Both the position numbers and the translations under genes were made by a program. A stretch of DNA of 64,000 nucleotides from Limnohabitans sp. Rim8 (GTDB lineage Bacteria; Pseudomonadota; Gammaproteobacteria; Burkholderiales; Burkholderiaceae_C): NCBI RefSeq assembly GCF_945901735.1, contig NZ_CAMDLM010000004.1:62001-126000 (forward strand), in the 5' to 3' direction. Under the pieces are notes generated by a model. That model was not told the DNA's origin. It worked only from the letters and a program-made list of their open reading frames with translations, and ran no database searches. Shown here one piece after another: positions 37,134 through 45,964 of the stretch (positions are counted from its first letter, which is position 1; the number at the start of each line of letters is the position of its first letter).

Positions 37134-37922
37134 TCAGCGGCCGGTAAAGACCGGCGTGCGGCGCTGCGCAAAGGCCGCCCGGCCTTCGGCAAAGTCGGCA
37201 CTTTGGCTGGCGCGCTGTGCGCGCTCTCGCATGCGGGTCACGTCCCCCAACCCAGCCTCAATTTCGCGAATCGATTGCTTGGTGTCTTGCAAGGCCAGGG
37301 GGGCCAACGCCAAAAGGTCGCGCACCAAGGCCTGCTGGGTGGCTGCCCAGTCGTCAGCGCTGACCAGGGCCTCGAACAGGCCCAGGGCATCGAGTTGCCG
37401 GTCGGTAAAAGGCCGGGCCGTCAAAAAAGCCCTTTTGGTGGCGGCCAAGCCAAAACGGCTGACATAACGCTGCAAGCCACTGGGGTAATAGTGCAAACCC
37501 AACGCGGTGGCTGGCATGCGCCACTCGATGCCTTGCAAGCCGATGCGCAGGTCGCAAGCCAACACCACATCGGTCGCGCCGCCGTACACGCTGCCGTTCA
37601 GCGCGCAAAGGGTGACCGGACGCATGGCGGCCAGGGCATCGGGGATTTCTTCAAACAGGGGCGCACCATGCCCGGACTCGTCAAAGCCGCCGATGTCAAA
37701 GCCCGCGCAAAAAACCGGCCGGGGCTGCCCCGCCGTGTTGGCCGTCAGCACCATCACGCGCACCTCGGAGTCGAGGTTCACAGCGTCAAAGTGCGCCATC
37801 AAAGCCGCGAGGTCGGCATTTTCCAGTCGGTTGCGCTGGGCCGGGCGGTTCAGGGTGATGGTGGCCACACCGCCTTCGGTGTGCAAAACGGGAACAGAAG
37901 CTGGCGTGAGAGTTGGTGACAT
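37134..37922 (-). CDS. Enoyl-CoA hydratase/isomerase family protein
   Basis: 262 residues from the ATG at 37922. Crotonase-fold protein that hydrates or isomerises enoyl-CoA. Segments seen are GGVATITLNRPAQRN (about 17-31), FCAGFDIGGFDE (oxyanion hole region, about 71-82) and NGSVYGGATDVVLACDLRIG (about 108-127, second oxyanion strand). The tail DTKQSIREIEAGLG is typical. The catalytic Glu of true hydratases cannot be placed with certainty, so the reaction is open. It begins just after the phasin terminator on the same strand, which suggests a separate promoter or readthrough. Confidence 0.88.
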   Translation of the reverse strand: MSPTLTPASVPVLHTEGGVATITLNRPAQRNRLENADLAALMAHFDAVNLDSEVRVMVLTANTAGQPRPVFCAGFDIGGFDESGHGAPLFEEIPDALAAMRPVTLCALNGSVYGGATDVVLACDLRIGLQGIEWRMPATALGLHYYPSGLQRYVSRFGLAATKRAFLTARPFTDRQLDALGLFEALVSADDWAATQQALVRDLLALAPLALQDTKQSIREIEAGLGDVTRMRERAQRASQSADFAEGRAAFAQRRTPVFTGR

Positions 37923-37935
37923 AAGGGCAATCCAA

Positions 37936-37962
37936 AACAAAAAAGGGTGTCCTAAGACACCC
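37936..37962 (-). terminator. Rho-independent terminator of the phasin gene
   Basis: A perfect 7-bp stem GGGTGTC/GACACCC (37945-37951 and 37956-37962) with a CTAA loop. Read on the minus strand it is followed by six T. It lies about 50 bases after the phasin stop and only 14 bases before the enoyl-CoA hydratase start, so it separates the two genes transcriptionally. Confidence 0.85.
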
Positions 37963-38013
37963 TCATTGTAGGTAACAGCCCCTGAGTTAAGGGCTGGCCC
38001 ATGAAGCCAAAGC

Positions 38014-38571
38014 TCAAGCCTTGGCTTTGGACTTGCTCATGGCGGACTTGACCGAAGCTTCGGCTTGGGCCGTGACAGCCTTCATGCTGGTTTCGGCGCT
38101 GTCAGCGGCTTGCTTGGCCACTTTTTTCAGAGTCTCGGCAGCGGTTTGGCTGGCTTCGAAAGCCGTCTTGAGCACGGCCACAGCGGCGTCAGAACCGGCG
38201 GGGGCGTTCTTCAGGCTGTTTTCGACCAGGCTTTTGACGGCTTGCTCGGACTCGGCCATTTTGCTTTCGACGGCCTTGGTGAACTGGGCACCGGTGCTGT
38301 TGGCGATGTCAGCGATGTGACGACCGTAAGAGACCGACTTTTCGAAGGCAGGCTGCACCAGAGCGGCTTGCACAGCCATCAGGTCTTGAGGCGACTTGGC
38401 GGCCATCAGGGCTTGCATGTTGGCGAAAGACTCGCCCACAGCGGCTTTGCCAGCGGCCATGTTCAGCTCGACCAGGCGCTCGAAGCTGGCGAAAGCCGAT
38501 TGCGACAGGCCAGCGGCTGCGTTCAGGTTGGCTTGTTGGGTGGCGGTGAATTGTTCAGCGTTGAAGTTCAT
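38014..38571 (-). CDS. phaP: Phasin family protein (PHA granule-associated)
   Basis: 185 residues from the ATG at 38571, with an AAGGAA ribosome-binding sequence. Phasins coat polyhydroxyalkanoate granules in the cytoplasm. The Phasin_2 pattern is clear: an N-terminal FNAEQFTATQQANLNAAAGLS segment, FASFERLVELNMAAGKAAVGES, SPQDLMAVQAALVQPAFEKSVSYGRHIADI (patterns only), then a helical coiled-coil tail rich in Ala/Glu/Lys ending SKSKAKA, resembling histone-like PhaP tails. Monocistronic, with its own strong terminator. It indicates that the organism makes PHA. Confidence 0.92.
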   Translation of the reverse strand: MNFNAEQFTATQQANLNAAAGLSQSAFASFERLVELNMAAGKAAVGESFANMQALMAAKSPQDLMAVQAALVQPAFEKSVSYGRHIADIANSTGAQFTKAVESKMAESEQAVKSLVENSLKNAPAGSDAAVAVLKTAFEASQTAAETLKKVAKQAADSAETSMKAVTAQAEASVKSAMSKSKAKA

Positions 38572-38811
38572 GATTTTTTCCTTTGAGAAGTTTTGTTGCA
38601 CTGCAGCAATTGGAACAGCATGGGTGCGCTGTGGCAAGGGAAAACCCGCACTTTAGAGTCCGCTCTCCAAATCGGGGGCTGTGGTGTGCAGGTTCGTTGA
38701 TGCGTCGGGCCCAAGGGGCTGCCATGGGCGAGGCAAGGTTGTTGAGTGGCCTCTGCGCCGGGCTCACTACACTTGATGGTTCGGCCAATCTGGCCCCCTC
38801 ACCTTGCATGT

Positions 38812-39411
38812 ATGGAATTCATCAGCCTGTTCTTCATTTTGGCCATGGGCATCCACTGGCTCAACCTCCAGGGCCAGCGCAAACGCACTGCCTTGCTGGC
38901 CGAGCAATTGCGCCCTTTTCAGATCGAAAAAAACATGGCCCAACTCACGGGCGCCTACATGCGGGCGCTGGGCGAGTCTGACTTGGCGCGGCAGCAGCAA
39001 ATCATGCAACTGCAAGAACAGGCGGAGCAACAGATGGCCAACGAGTTCCAAAACCTGGCGCGCGAGTTTGCCAAGCTGCCCGCCCCCGTGGCGCGTGGCT
39101 TCAAAGTGGCGCTGCCCTACATCGACCAGCTCTCGCCCAAAGCCACGTTTGACATGCGCCGCATGCTGGAAGTGCACGCCCAAGGCATTGAGCGGGCGGT
39201 GAACAACCTTCAAGGCCTGTCCACCAAAGAGCGCTCGTTTCGCATGATGGGCGAAATGTTTTTGATGCAGCACAGCTGCCACTGGTTTTGCCGCTCCAAG
39301 ACCATCGCCTCGGCCCGCATGCTGACCCAGCACCAAACCCGCTACGAGCAAGCGCTGGACGCCGTCAGCCCCGAAACACGCCAGGCCTATCTGGCCGTGG
39401 TGCAAGGCTGA
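38812..39411 (+). CDS. Hypothetical membrane-anchored protein with helical body
   Basis: 199 residues from the ATG at 38812; an in-frame start at 38746 adds a poor leader and is less likely. I do not recognise a family. An N-terminal hydrophobic helix (about residues 2-18, EFISLFFILAMGIHWLNL) is followed by an entirely helical, charged region with repeated Gln/Glu runs (about 62-95, coiled-coil-prone), then a segment with a Cys/His cluster QHSCHWFCRS near residues 160-169. An inner-membrane anchor with a cytoplasmic or periplasmic coiled coil fits. It is divergent from phasin and convergent with the esterase gene. Confidence 0.65.
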   Translation: MEFISLFFILAMGIHWLNLQGQRKRTALLAEQLRPFQIEKNMAQLTGAYMRALGESDLARQQQIMQLQEQAEQQMANEFQNLAREFAKLPAPVARGFKVALPYIDQLSPKATFDMRRMLEVHAQGIERAVNNLQGLSTKERSFRMMGEMFLMQHSCHWFCRSKTIASARMLTQHQTRYEQALDAVSPETRQAYLAVVQG

Positions 39412-39417
39412 TCAGCC

Positions 39418-40347
39418 CTACTTCCAAGCCGTGCGCAGCGCGTGGGCGCACAAGGCCACCGCCGTGTTGGCCTCTTGCAGCACCCGCCCCATGGTGATGA
39501 AACCGTGGATCTGCCGCTCAAAGCAGATGTATTGCGATGACACGCCCGCCTGGCTCAGGGCATCGGCGTACATCAGGCCCTCGTCGCGCAAAGGATCAAA
39601 GCCCGCCGTCAACACGAACGCTGGCGGCAAGTGGGCGTGGCTGGGGGCCAGCTGCGGTGAAGCGCGCCAGTCTTGGGCGTCTTGCGGGCCGCGCAGGTAG
39701 TTGCCCGAATACCAGGCCATGGACTCACGCGTGAGCATGTAGCCTTGGCCGTTGGCTTGGTACGAAGCCGTGTCGGGGGCCATCAGCGTGCTGGGGTAAA
39801 TCAGCAATTGCATGACTGGCTTCAGGCCCAAGTCGCGCAAGCCCAGGCAAGCCGCAGCAGCCAAGTTGCCCCCTGCGCTGTCGCCACCGATGGCGATGCG
39901 TGCAGGGTCAATGCCCAAAGTGGCCGTTTGCGAGGCCACCCATTGCCAGGCCGCCACCGCATCGTCGTAGGCTGCTGGGAATTTGTGCTCCGGTCCCATG
40001 CGGTAATCCACCGCCACCACCACGCCACCGGCTTGCTGGCACAGGCTGCGGCACAGCACATCGTGCGTATCCAGATCACCCACCGTCCAGCCCCCACCGT
40101 GCAAGTAAACCAAGGCGGGCAGGGCCTGCTTGGCCTCACTCGGGTGGTACACCCGCACCGCAACGTCCACGCCCGAATGGCTGAAATGCAGGTCTTGCAC
40201 ACGCCCCACCTCGGGGGCCTCGGACTGGGTGATGGAACGCCTTGCCAGGTAAGAGGCCCGCGCCTCCACCGGCGTTTGCGTGTAAACCGGGGGAATGCCC
40301 TTTTCGCTCAACAAAGTCATCAGGGCTTGGGCTTGCGGGTCGAGCAT
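39418..40347 (-). CDS. Alpha/beta hydrolase, HSL/esterase family IV
   Basis: 309 residues, with a CGGAG ribosome-binding sequence. Hormone-sensitive-lipase-type carboxylesterase: oxyanion motif HGGGW at 83-87, nucleophile elbow GDSAGG at 155-160, catalytic Asp likely in GFDPLRDEG near residue 263 and His in RQIHGFITM near residue 288. The DYRMGPEHKFPAAYDD stretch (about 114-129) is a hallmark of this family. It has no signal peptide, so it is cytoplasmic, and hydrolyses short acyl esters; the natural substrate is unknown. The 299-base gap upstream holds a palindromic element. Confidence 0.93.
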   Translation of the reverse strand: MLDPQAQALMTLLSEKGIPPVYTQTPVEARASYLARRSITQSEAPEVGRVQDLHFSHSGVDVAVRVYHPSEAKQALPALVYLHGGGWTVGDLDTHDVLCRSLCQQAGGVVVAVDYRMGPEHKFPAAYDDAVAAWQWVASQTATLGIDPARIAIGGDSAGGNLAAAACLGLRDLGLKPVMQLLIYPSTLMAPDTASYQANGQGYMLTRESMAWYSGNYLRGPQDAQDWRASPQLAPSHAHLPPAFVLTAGFDPLRDEGLMYADALSQAGVSSQYICFERQIHGFITMGRVLQEANTAVALCAHALRTAWK

Positions 40348-40454
40348 GGGGGCACTCCGAGGGGTTGAAACGTTGGCGCATTATGTGTGCGCGAGTGGCC
40401 CCCTCTGGGCAAATGGGCGACACAACCAGGCGCAGCCATCGCGTCACCCCATCC

Positions 40455-40562
40455 GTCATGGCGAGGAGCTTGCGACGTGGCCATCCATCTTCGTTCGGTC
40501 GAAAGGTCAGCAGCGCTGGGACCACCCCAGCAGATGGATGGCCACGCTTCGCTCGCCATGAC
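40455..40562. repeat. Palindromic intergenic element, family B
   Basis: Left arm 40455-40490 (GTCATGGCGAGGAGC... to CCATCCATCT) and right arm 40532-40562 are inverted near-copies, sharing GTCATGGCGAG and GTGGCCATCCATCT. An inner stem GCTGGG/CCCAGC occupies 40515-40531. The arm sequence has the 'GTCATGGCGAGGAGC..GTGGC.ATCCAT' type I associate with dispersed palindromes in many bacterial genomes. It fills the gap between the esterase (start 40347) and the aceE stop (40647). Confidence 0.7.
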
Positions 40563-40646
40563 GAAGAAAAAAGGCTCCGCAATGTCGGATCAAAAGGCGC
40601 GACATTTGGCTGCAAGGCTGACAGCGACGTGGCAGGCGTTGGCTTT

Positions 40647-43256
40647 TCAGTTGACCAGGGCTTGCCGCGCCGCTTGCGCGATGCTGCCAGCGTCCACCGC
40701 AAAAAAGCGGCGCAGGGCGGCCCGCGTGTCGCTGCGGCCAAAGCCGTCTGTGCCCAGCGTGGTGTAGCGGCGGCCGTCAGGCACAAAAGCGCGCACGCTC
40801 TCGGGCACGGCACGCACGTAATCGGTGGCGGCGATCACCGGGCCGTGGGTGGCGCTCAGCAAATGGGATAAATGGCCAGCGCGCACCCCTGGCGCAGCGT
40901 CTTGCGCCATGCCGTCGCGCGCCAGCTCGCTCCAGCTGGTGATGCTCAGCACCTCCACGCCCACGCCTTGCGCAGCCAATTGCTCAGCGGCCTTGATGAC
41001 TTCGGTCAGGATCGCGCCAGAGCCGAGCAAGGTCACGCGCTGTGCGGCATCGCTCGGGCCGTACACCCCAAAGCGATACCCCCCGCGCAGCACATCGCCC
41101 TCGACCCCTGGCGGCAAGTCGGGCTGGGCGTAGTTCTCGTTCATCAGGGTGACGTAATAAAACACATCGGCCTGCTGTTCGACCATCTCGCGCATGCCCT
41201 CGTCCAGAATCACCGCCAGCTCGCCCGCAAAGGCGGGGTCATAAGCCTTGCAGTTGGGGATGGTGGCCGCCACCAAATGGCTGCTGCCGTCTTGGTGCTG
41301 CAGGCCCTCGCCACCCAAGGTGGTGCGCCCCGAGGTGGCACCCAGCAAAAAGCCCCGCGCCCGTTGGTCGGCCGCAGCCCAAATGGCGTCGCCCACACGC
41401 TGGAAACCGAACATCGAGTAATAAATGTAGAAGGGCAGCATGGCCAAGCCGTGCACGCTGTAGCTGGTGGCGGCCGCCGTCCAGCTGGCGATCGCGCCCG
41501 CTTCGCTGATGCCTTCTTCCAGAATTTGGCCGTCGGTGGCTTCGCGGTAGCTCAGCACCGAGCCAATGTCTTCGGGCGCATAACGCTGGCCCACGCTGCT
41601 GTAAATGCCCACCTGCTTGAACAGGTTGGCCATGCCAAAGGTGCGCGCCTCATCGGCCACGATGGGCACGATGCGCGGGCCAAGCTGGCTGTCTTTGAGC
41701 AAGCCGCCCAGCATGCGCACAAAGGCCATGGTGGTGCTCATCTCTTTGCCGTCGGCCTGCAACGCAAACTGTCCGTAGGTGCTCAAAGCGGGCACGGGCA
41801 AGCGCTCACACGCGGTCTCGCGTTTGGGCAAGCTGCCACCCAATTGGGCGCGGTGCTCGCGCAGGTAACGCATCTCGGCGCTGTCGTCGGCGGGCTTGTA
41901 AAACGCCAAGCCCTTGGCCTGCTCATCGCTCAGCGGCAAATCAAAGCGGTTGCGGTAGTCGATCAGGTCTTGCCCATCGAACTTCTTTTGGCTGTGCGTG
42001 GTCATCTTGCCCTGGCCTGCGCTGCCCATGCCAAAGCCTTTTTTGGTGTGCGCCAGGATCACCGTGGGTTGGCCGCGGTGCGCCGCCGCAGCGGCATAGG
42101 CGGCGTGGATTTTGACGATGTCGTGCCCGCCGCGCTTGAGCCGGTCGATCTGCTCGTCGGTCATGCCCTGCGCCAGCCGCGCCAGCTCTTCGTTTTGGCC
42201 AAAGAAGTTGTCGCGGTTGTAGCGCCCGTCCTTGGCCGCAAAGGTCTGCATCTGGCCGTCCACGGTGTTGGCAAAGGCGCGCAGCAAAGCACCCGTGGTG
42301 TCGCGCGCCAGCAGGCCGTCCCAATCGCTGCCCCACACCAACTTGATCACGTTCCAGCCCGCGCCGGCAAACAGCTTTTCCAGCTCGTCGATGATGCGGC
42401 CGTTGCCGCGCACCGGGCCATCGAGTCGCTGCAAATTGCAGTTGACCACCCACACCAGGTTGTCGAGTTTTTCGCGGGCGGCCAGCGTGAGCGCGCTCAT
42501 GCTCTCGGGCTCGTCCATCTCGCCATCGCCAAACACGCCCCACACCTTGCGGGCGCTGCAGTCTTGCAACTGGCGGTGCGTCAGGTAACGCATGAAGCGC
42601 GCATGGTAAATCGAGCTGATCGGCCCCAAGCCCATCGAACCAGTGGGGAACTGCCAAAAATCGGGCATCAGCCAAGGGTGCGGGTAGCTCGACAAACCGC
42701 GTGCGCCGCTCTCGGGCGCGGTGATTTCTTGGCGGTAATGCAGCAAGTCGGCCTCCGTCAGGCGCCCTTCCAGAAAGGCGCGGGCGTACACACCGGGCGC
42801 GCTGTGCGGCTGAAAAAACACCAGGTCGCCTTGGTGCTGTTCGGTGCGGGCATGAAAGAAGTGGTGAAAGCCGGTCTCAAACAAATCGGCCACGCTGGCG
42901 TAACTGGCGATGTGCCCGCCCAGCTCACCATAGGCCTGGTTGGCACGCACCACCATGGCCAACGCGTTCCAGCGCATGATGGCCACCAGCCGCTCTTCGG
43001 TGGCCAAATCGCCCGGAAACACCGGCTGCTCGTCGACCGCGATGGTGTTCATGTAAGGCGTGTTCAGCTCGGGCTGCCAGCCGGTGCGCTGCTGGCGCGC
43101 CACGATGGCCAGCTCATCCAGAATCTGCCGGGCCCGCGCTGGGCCTTGGGTGCCGATCAGCGCCAGCAAAGCCTCACGCCACTCGGCGGTTTCTTCCGGG
43201 TCCACATCGTGGGGGTGTGACAGCGCGTGCAAGAGGGGTTCAAAAGGTGCGTTCAT
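40647..43256 (-). CDS. Homodimeric pyruvate dehydrogenase E1 family protein (AceE/MdeB-like)
   Basis: 869 residues from the ATG at 43256. A thiamine-diphosphate E1 enzyme that decarboxylates a 2-oxo acid and passes the acyl group to a lipoyl E2. The ThDP motif is GDGEMDEPES...N with the first part at 243-252 and Asn near 272-274; the GGHIASYAS stretch (113-121) and the SGRTTLGGEGLQHQDG segment carry active-site His residues. Length and the RATDGQ-type region match AceE. No E2 or E3 gene is adjacent, and the gene is divergent from an Lrp regulator. This arrangement recalls mdeB/mdeR of Pseudomonas putida, where the E1 homologue handles 2-oxobutyrate from methionine. Substrate is therefore uncertain. 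Confidence 0.88.
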   Translation of the reverse strand: MNAPFEPLLHALSHPHDVDPEETAEWREALLALIGTQGPARARQILDELAIVARQQRTGWQPELNTPYMNTIAVDEQPVFPGDLATEERLVAIMRWNALAMVVRANQAYGELGGHIASYASVADLFETGFHHFFHARTEQHQGDLVFFQPHSAPGVYARAFLEGRLTEADLLHYRQEITAPESGARGLSSYPHPWLMPDFWQFPTGSMGLGPISSIYHARFMRYLTHRQLQDCSARKVWGVFGDGEMDEPESMSALTLAAREKLDNLVWVVNCNLQRLDGPVRGNGRIIDELEKLFAGAGWNVIKLVWGSDWDGLLARDTTGALLRAFANTVDGQMQTFAAKDGRYNRDNFFGQNEELARLAQGMTDEQIDRLKRGGHDIVKIHAAYAAAAAHRGQPTVILAHTKKGFGMGSAGQGKMTTHSQKKFDGQDLIDYRNRFDLPLSDEQAKGLAFYKPADDSAEMRYLREHRAQLGGSLPKRETACERLPVPALSTYGQFALQADGKEMSTTMAFVRMLGGLLKDSQLGPRIVPIVADEARTFGMANLFKQVGIYSSVGQRYAPEDIGSVLSYREATDGQILEEGISEAGAIASWTAAATSYSVHGLAMLPFYIYYSMFGFQRVGDAIWAAADQRARGFLLGATSGRTTLGGEGLQHQDGSSHLVAATIPNCKAYDPAFAGELAVILDEGMREMVEQQADVFYYVTLMNENYAQPDLPPGVEGDVLRGGYRFGVYGPSDAAQRVTLLGSGAILTEVIKAAEQLAAQGVGVEVLSITSWSELARDGMAQDAAPGVRAGHLSHLLSATHGPVIAATDYVRAVPESVRAFVPDGRRYTTLGTDGFGRSDTRAALRRFFAVDAGSIAQAARQALVN

Positions 43257-43358
43257 GCACTTCACTTTACAGAGGCCGTCGGCGCATGTGCTGCGTATTT
43301 GCACCCATCAGACCTTTATTTAAAGCACAATATGCCGAAATTAAAAGGAATTCAGCAC

Positions 43359-43826
43359 ATGATTCTGGACAGCATGGATTTGAAGATACTGGACGAGCTG
43401 CAGCGCGACGGCGCACTGTCCAACGTGACCCTGGCCAAGCGCATTGGCCTGTCACCCTCGCCCTGCTTGGCGCGTGTCAAGGCTTTGGAGAGCCATGGCG
43501 TGATCCACCGCTACGTGGCCTTGGCCAGCGCGGCGGCGCTGGGGCTGGGCCTGACGGTGTTCATCTCCATCAGCCTCAAGACCCAAAGCAAGGAAACCTT
43601 GGCCGACTTTGAGGCGCACATCGCGCGGCACGACGAAGTGATGGAGTGCTATTTGATGACCGGCGACAGTGACTACCTGTTGCGCGTGGCCGTGCGCGAC
43701 ATGGCGGCGCTGGAGCGCTTCATCTTGGAGCAACTCTCGCCCATTCCCGGCGTCGAAAAAATCCGGTCCAGCTTTGCGCTCAAACAAGTGCGCTACAAAA
43801 CGGCGCTGCCGCTGGGTTTGGGTTGA
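43359..43826 (+). CDS. Lrp/AsnC family transcriptional regulator
   Basis: 155 residues from the ATG at 43359, which has AAGGA eight bases upstream; in-frame starts at 43332 and 43374 are alternatives. An N-terminal winged HTH (about 6-50: LDSMDLKILDELQRDGALSNVTLAKRIGLSPSPCLARVKAL, pattern only) precedes the C-terminal RAM/AsnC ligand-binding domain with GLTVFISISL, MECYLMTGDSDYLLRV and IRSSFALKQV. It is divergently transcribed from the AceE-like gene with 102 bases between starts, and probably controls it. An amino acid such as methionine or leucine is the likely effector (family knowledge). Confidence 0.92.
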   Translation: MILDSMDLKILDELQRDGALSNVTLAKRIGLSPSPCLARVKALESHGVIHRYVALASAAALGLGLTVFISISLKTQSKETLADFEAHIARHDEVMECYLMTGDSDYLLRVAVRDMAALERFILEQLSPIPGVEKIRSSFALKQVRYKTALPLGLG

Positions 43827-43839
43827 ACGCGCTCGCGGC

Positions 43840-44631
43840 TCAGGCCCGGATCGAAAACCCGCCGTCTACCGCCAGGCATTGGCCAGTGATGTACTGGGCT
43901 TCGTCAGACGCCAAAAAGGCGGCGGCCTTGGCAATGTCCCAGCCCGTGCCCATGCGGCCGGTGGGGCACATCGCATTGCGCTTTTCCACCATCTCTTCAT
44001 GCGAAGCGTATTGGCCTGCAATGGCTTTGTAAATGTGGGGCGTGTCCATCATGCCGGGCATGATGGCGTTGACCCGGATGCCCTTGCGTGCGTATTCGAG
44101 TGCCATGGACGCGGTCAGGTGGTTCACCGCAGCTTTGCTGGCGTAATACGCCGGATAGGGGTAGCCGGTGTAACGGATCGCGGCGAGTGATGAAATGTTG
44201 ACAATCGCGCCTTTGCCTTGCCGCACCATGACGGGCAAGACCGCCTGGCAGGTCAGGAAGACACTCTTGAGGTTGACATCCATCGCATGGTCCCACTCCC
44301 CCTCATTCAGCGTTTCCATGGTGCCCATGGCAGGCAAACCCACGTTGTTGTGCAGCACGTCAATGCGCCCGAAATGCGCCACGATCTCATTCATGACCGC
44401 GTTCACTTCATCGCGCTGGGTCACATCGCAGCGCCAGGCCACGGCCGTACCGCCTTCGGCGACGATCAGGTCCACCGTGGCCTGAGCAGCGTCCAACTCG
44501 ATGTCGATGGCCGCAATCGTCGCTCCGTCACGCGCATATTGCACCGCCGCCGCTTTGCCATTGCCCCAACCGGGTCCGACCGAACCGGCACCACACACCA
44601 CAGCCACACGGCCATCAAAACGACGAGTCAT
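43840..44631 (-). CDS. SDR family NAD(P)-dependent oxidoreductase
   Basis: 263 residues. Classical short-chain dehydrogenase with the nucleotide-binding glycine motif in VVCGAGSVGPGWGNGKA (about 11-27), which has an extra insertion before the final Gly, the NNVGLPAMG strand (about 93-101), ISSLAAIRYTG (Ser) and catalytic YYASK in PAYYASKAAVNH (about 158-162). It follows the TRAP large permease by 40 bases on the same strand with its own GGAG site, so it is likely in that operon and acts on the imported substrate. Confidence 0.9.
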   Translation of the reverse strand: MTRRFDGRVAVVCGAGSVGPGWGNGKAAAVQYARDGATIAAIDIELDAAQATVDLIVAEGGTAVAWRCDVTQRDEVNAVMNEIVAHFGRIDVLHNNVGLPAMGTMETLNEGEWDHAMDVNLKSVFLTCQAVLPVMVRQGKGAIVNISSLAAIRYTGYPYPAYYASKAAVNHLTASMALEYARKGIRVNAIMPGMMDTPHIYKAIAGQYASHEEMVEKRNAMCPTGRMGTGWDIAKAAAFLASDEAQYITGQCLAVDGGFSIRA

Positions 44632-44670
44632 GTCTCAACTCCTGGGAAAAAGACAGCCAGCGGGCCTTTG

Positions 44671-45957
44671 TCAGCGCCCACCAATCACGGAGGGCAACCA
44701 CAAAGAGATCGATGGCACAAAGGTGATCAAAAGCACGACACCGATGGCGGCGGCCAGAAATGGCAACACTTCCCGGTTGACCTCGTCCGACCGCGCCCCC
44801 GCAATGAGTGCGCCAATCGACAGGCTGATGGCCACCGGCGGCGTGATCAAACCGATCAGCAAATTGATGCCGACGATCATTGAGAAATGGTAAGGATCGA
44901 TACCGAACTTGGCCGCCACCGGGTACAGCACCGGGCACAGCAGCACCAAAGATGGACCGTTTTCCATGAAGGTGCCCACCAAGAGCAGCAGCACATTGAC
45001 CAGCAACAGGAACACGATGGGGCTGCCGATGGAGCCGAGCATCCACTCGGCAATGCGCTGGGGTGCTTGCTCATACGCCAAGAACCACGACACCACCTGC
45101 GCCCCGCCCAAAATGATCATGATCACCGCCGTGCCGCGTGCCGAGCTCACCAGTGCCTGCCAAATCTTGCGCCAATTCAGTTCGCGGTGAATGAAAAGAC
45201 CCACCATCAACGCATACACCACCGCCACAGCAGACGACTCGGTCACGTTGAAAATGCCTGTGCGAATGCCCACGATCAAAAACACTGGCATCGCCAATGC
45301 CCAAAAAGCCAGCTTGAACTCGCGCCAAATGCCCGCCAAGTTCACCTCCTGCGCCGCCGGGTAGCCGCGGCGCCTGCTGATCACCACCGCCACCACCATG
45401 ATCGCGCTGGCGTACAGCACGCCCGGAATCACCGCTGCCATAAAGAGCTTGAGCGGTGACAAATTGGTCAACACGCTGATCATCAAAAATGTGATGGAAG
45501 GCGGAATGATCGGCCCCACCACGTTGGCCGCCGCCGTCAGCGCGGCAGAAAACCCCCGTCCATAACCCGCCTTGATCATGGCCGGGATCAGCACCTTGCC
45601 GAGCGCCGAGGTGTCGGCAATGGCAGAGCCAGAAATGCCCGACATCAATGTGGCCGAAGCCACGTTGGTCATGGCCAGCCCACCACGAAAACGACCAAAC
45701 ACGGCATTGCAAAACCCGAGCAAACGGTCGGTCATGCCGCCCTGCGACATGAGCTCCCCAGCCAGCAAAAACAACGGAATCGCCAGCAGCAAAAAGCTGT
45801 CCAGCCCTTGGTAAATTTGCTGGGGAACGATCATCAGATCAATGTCACCGACAAACACCACCGCAATCGTGGCCGACAGCACCAGTGCAAACGCAACCGG
45901 CACCGCCAAAAGCAACAGCACCGTCAGGGACAGCAACAGCACACCAAGCATCGTCAT
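44671..45957 (-). CDS. TRAP transporter large permease (DctM-like)
   Basis: 428 residues with about 12 membrane helices of the DctM/TRAP-T family. Recognised segments are the LAIPLFLLAGELMSQGG region (about 56-72), the GMTDRLLGF segment following it, ISGSAIADTSALGKVLIPAM (about 109-128) and NVVGPIIPPSIT (about 148-159), which form the sodium/substrate site. It lies nine bases after the small permease. The TRAP importer moves carboxylates with sodium using the DctP protein encoded upstream. Confidence 0.95.
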   Translation of the reverse strand: MTMLGVLLLSLTVLLLLAVPVAFALVLSATIAVVFVGDIDLMIVPQQIYQGLDSFLLLAIPLFLLAGELMSQGGMTDRLLGFCNAVFGRFRGGLAMTNVASATLMSGISGSAIADTSALGKVLIPAMIKAGYGRGFSAALTAAANVVGPIIPPSITFLMISVLTNLSPLKLFMAAVIPGVLYASAIMVVAVVISRRRGYPAAQEVNLAGIWREFKLAFWALAMPVFLIVGIRTGIFNVTESSAVAVVYALMVGLFIHRELNWRKIWQALVSSARGTAVIMIILGGAQVVSWFLAYEQAPQRIAEWMLGSIGSPIVFLLLVNVLLLLVGTFMENGPSLVLLCPVLYPVAAKFGIDPYHFSMIVGINLLIGLITPPVAISLSIGALIAGARSDEVNREVLPFLAAAIGVVLLITFVPSISLWLPSVIGGR

Positions 45958-45964
45958 GGGATTC

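Noticed and set aside
40872-43220. 782-codon open frame on the plus strand opposite the aceE-like gene
   Set aside because: Antisense to a clear E1 gene; composition is a codon-shadow and no motifs are visible.
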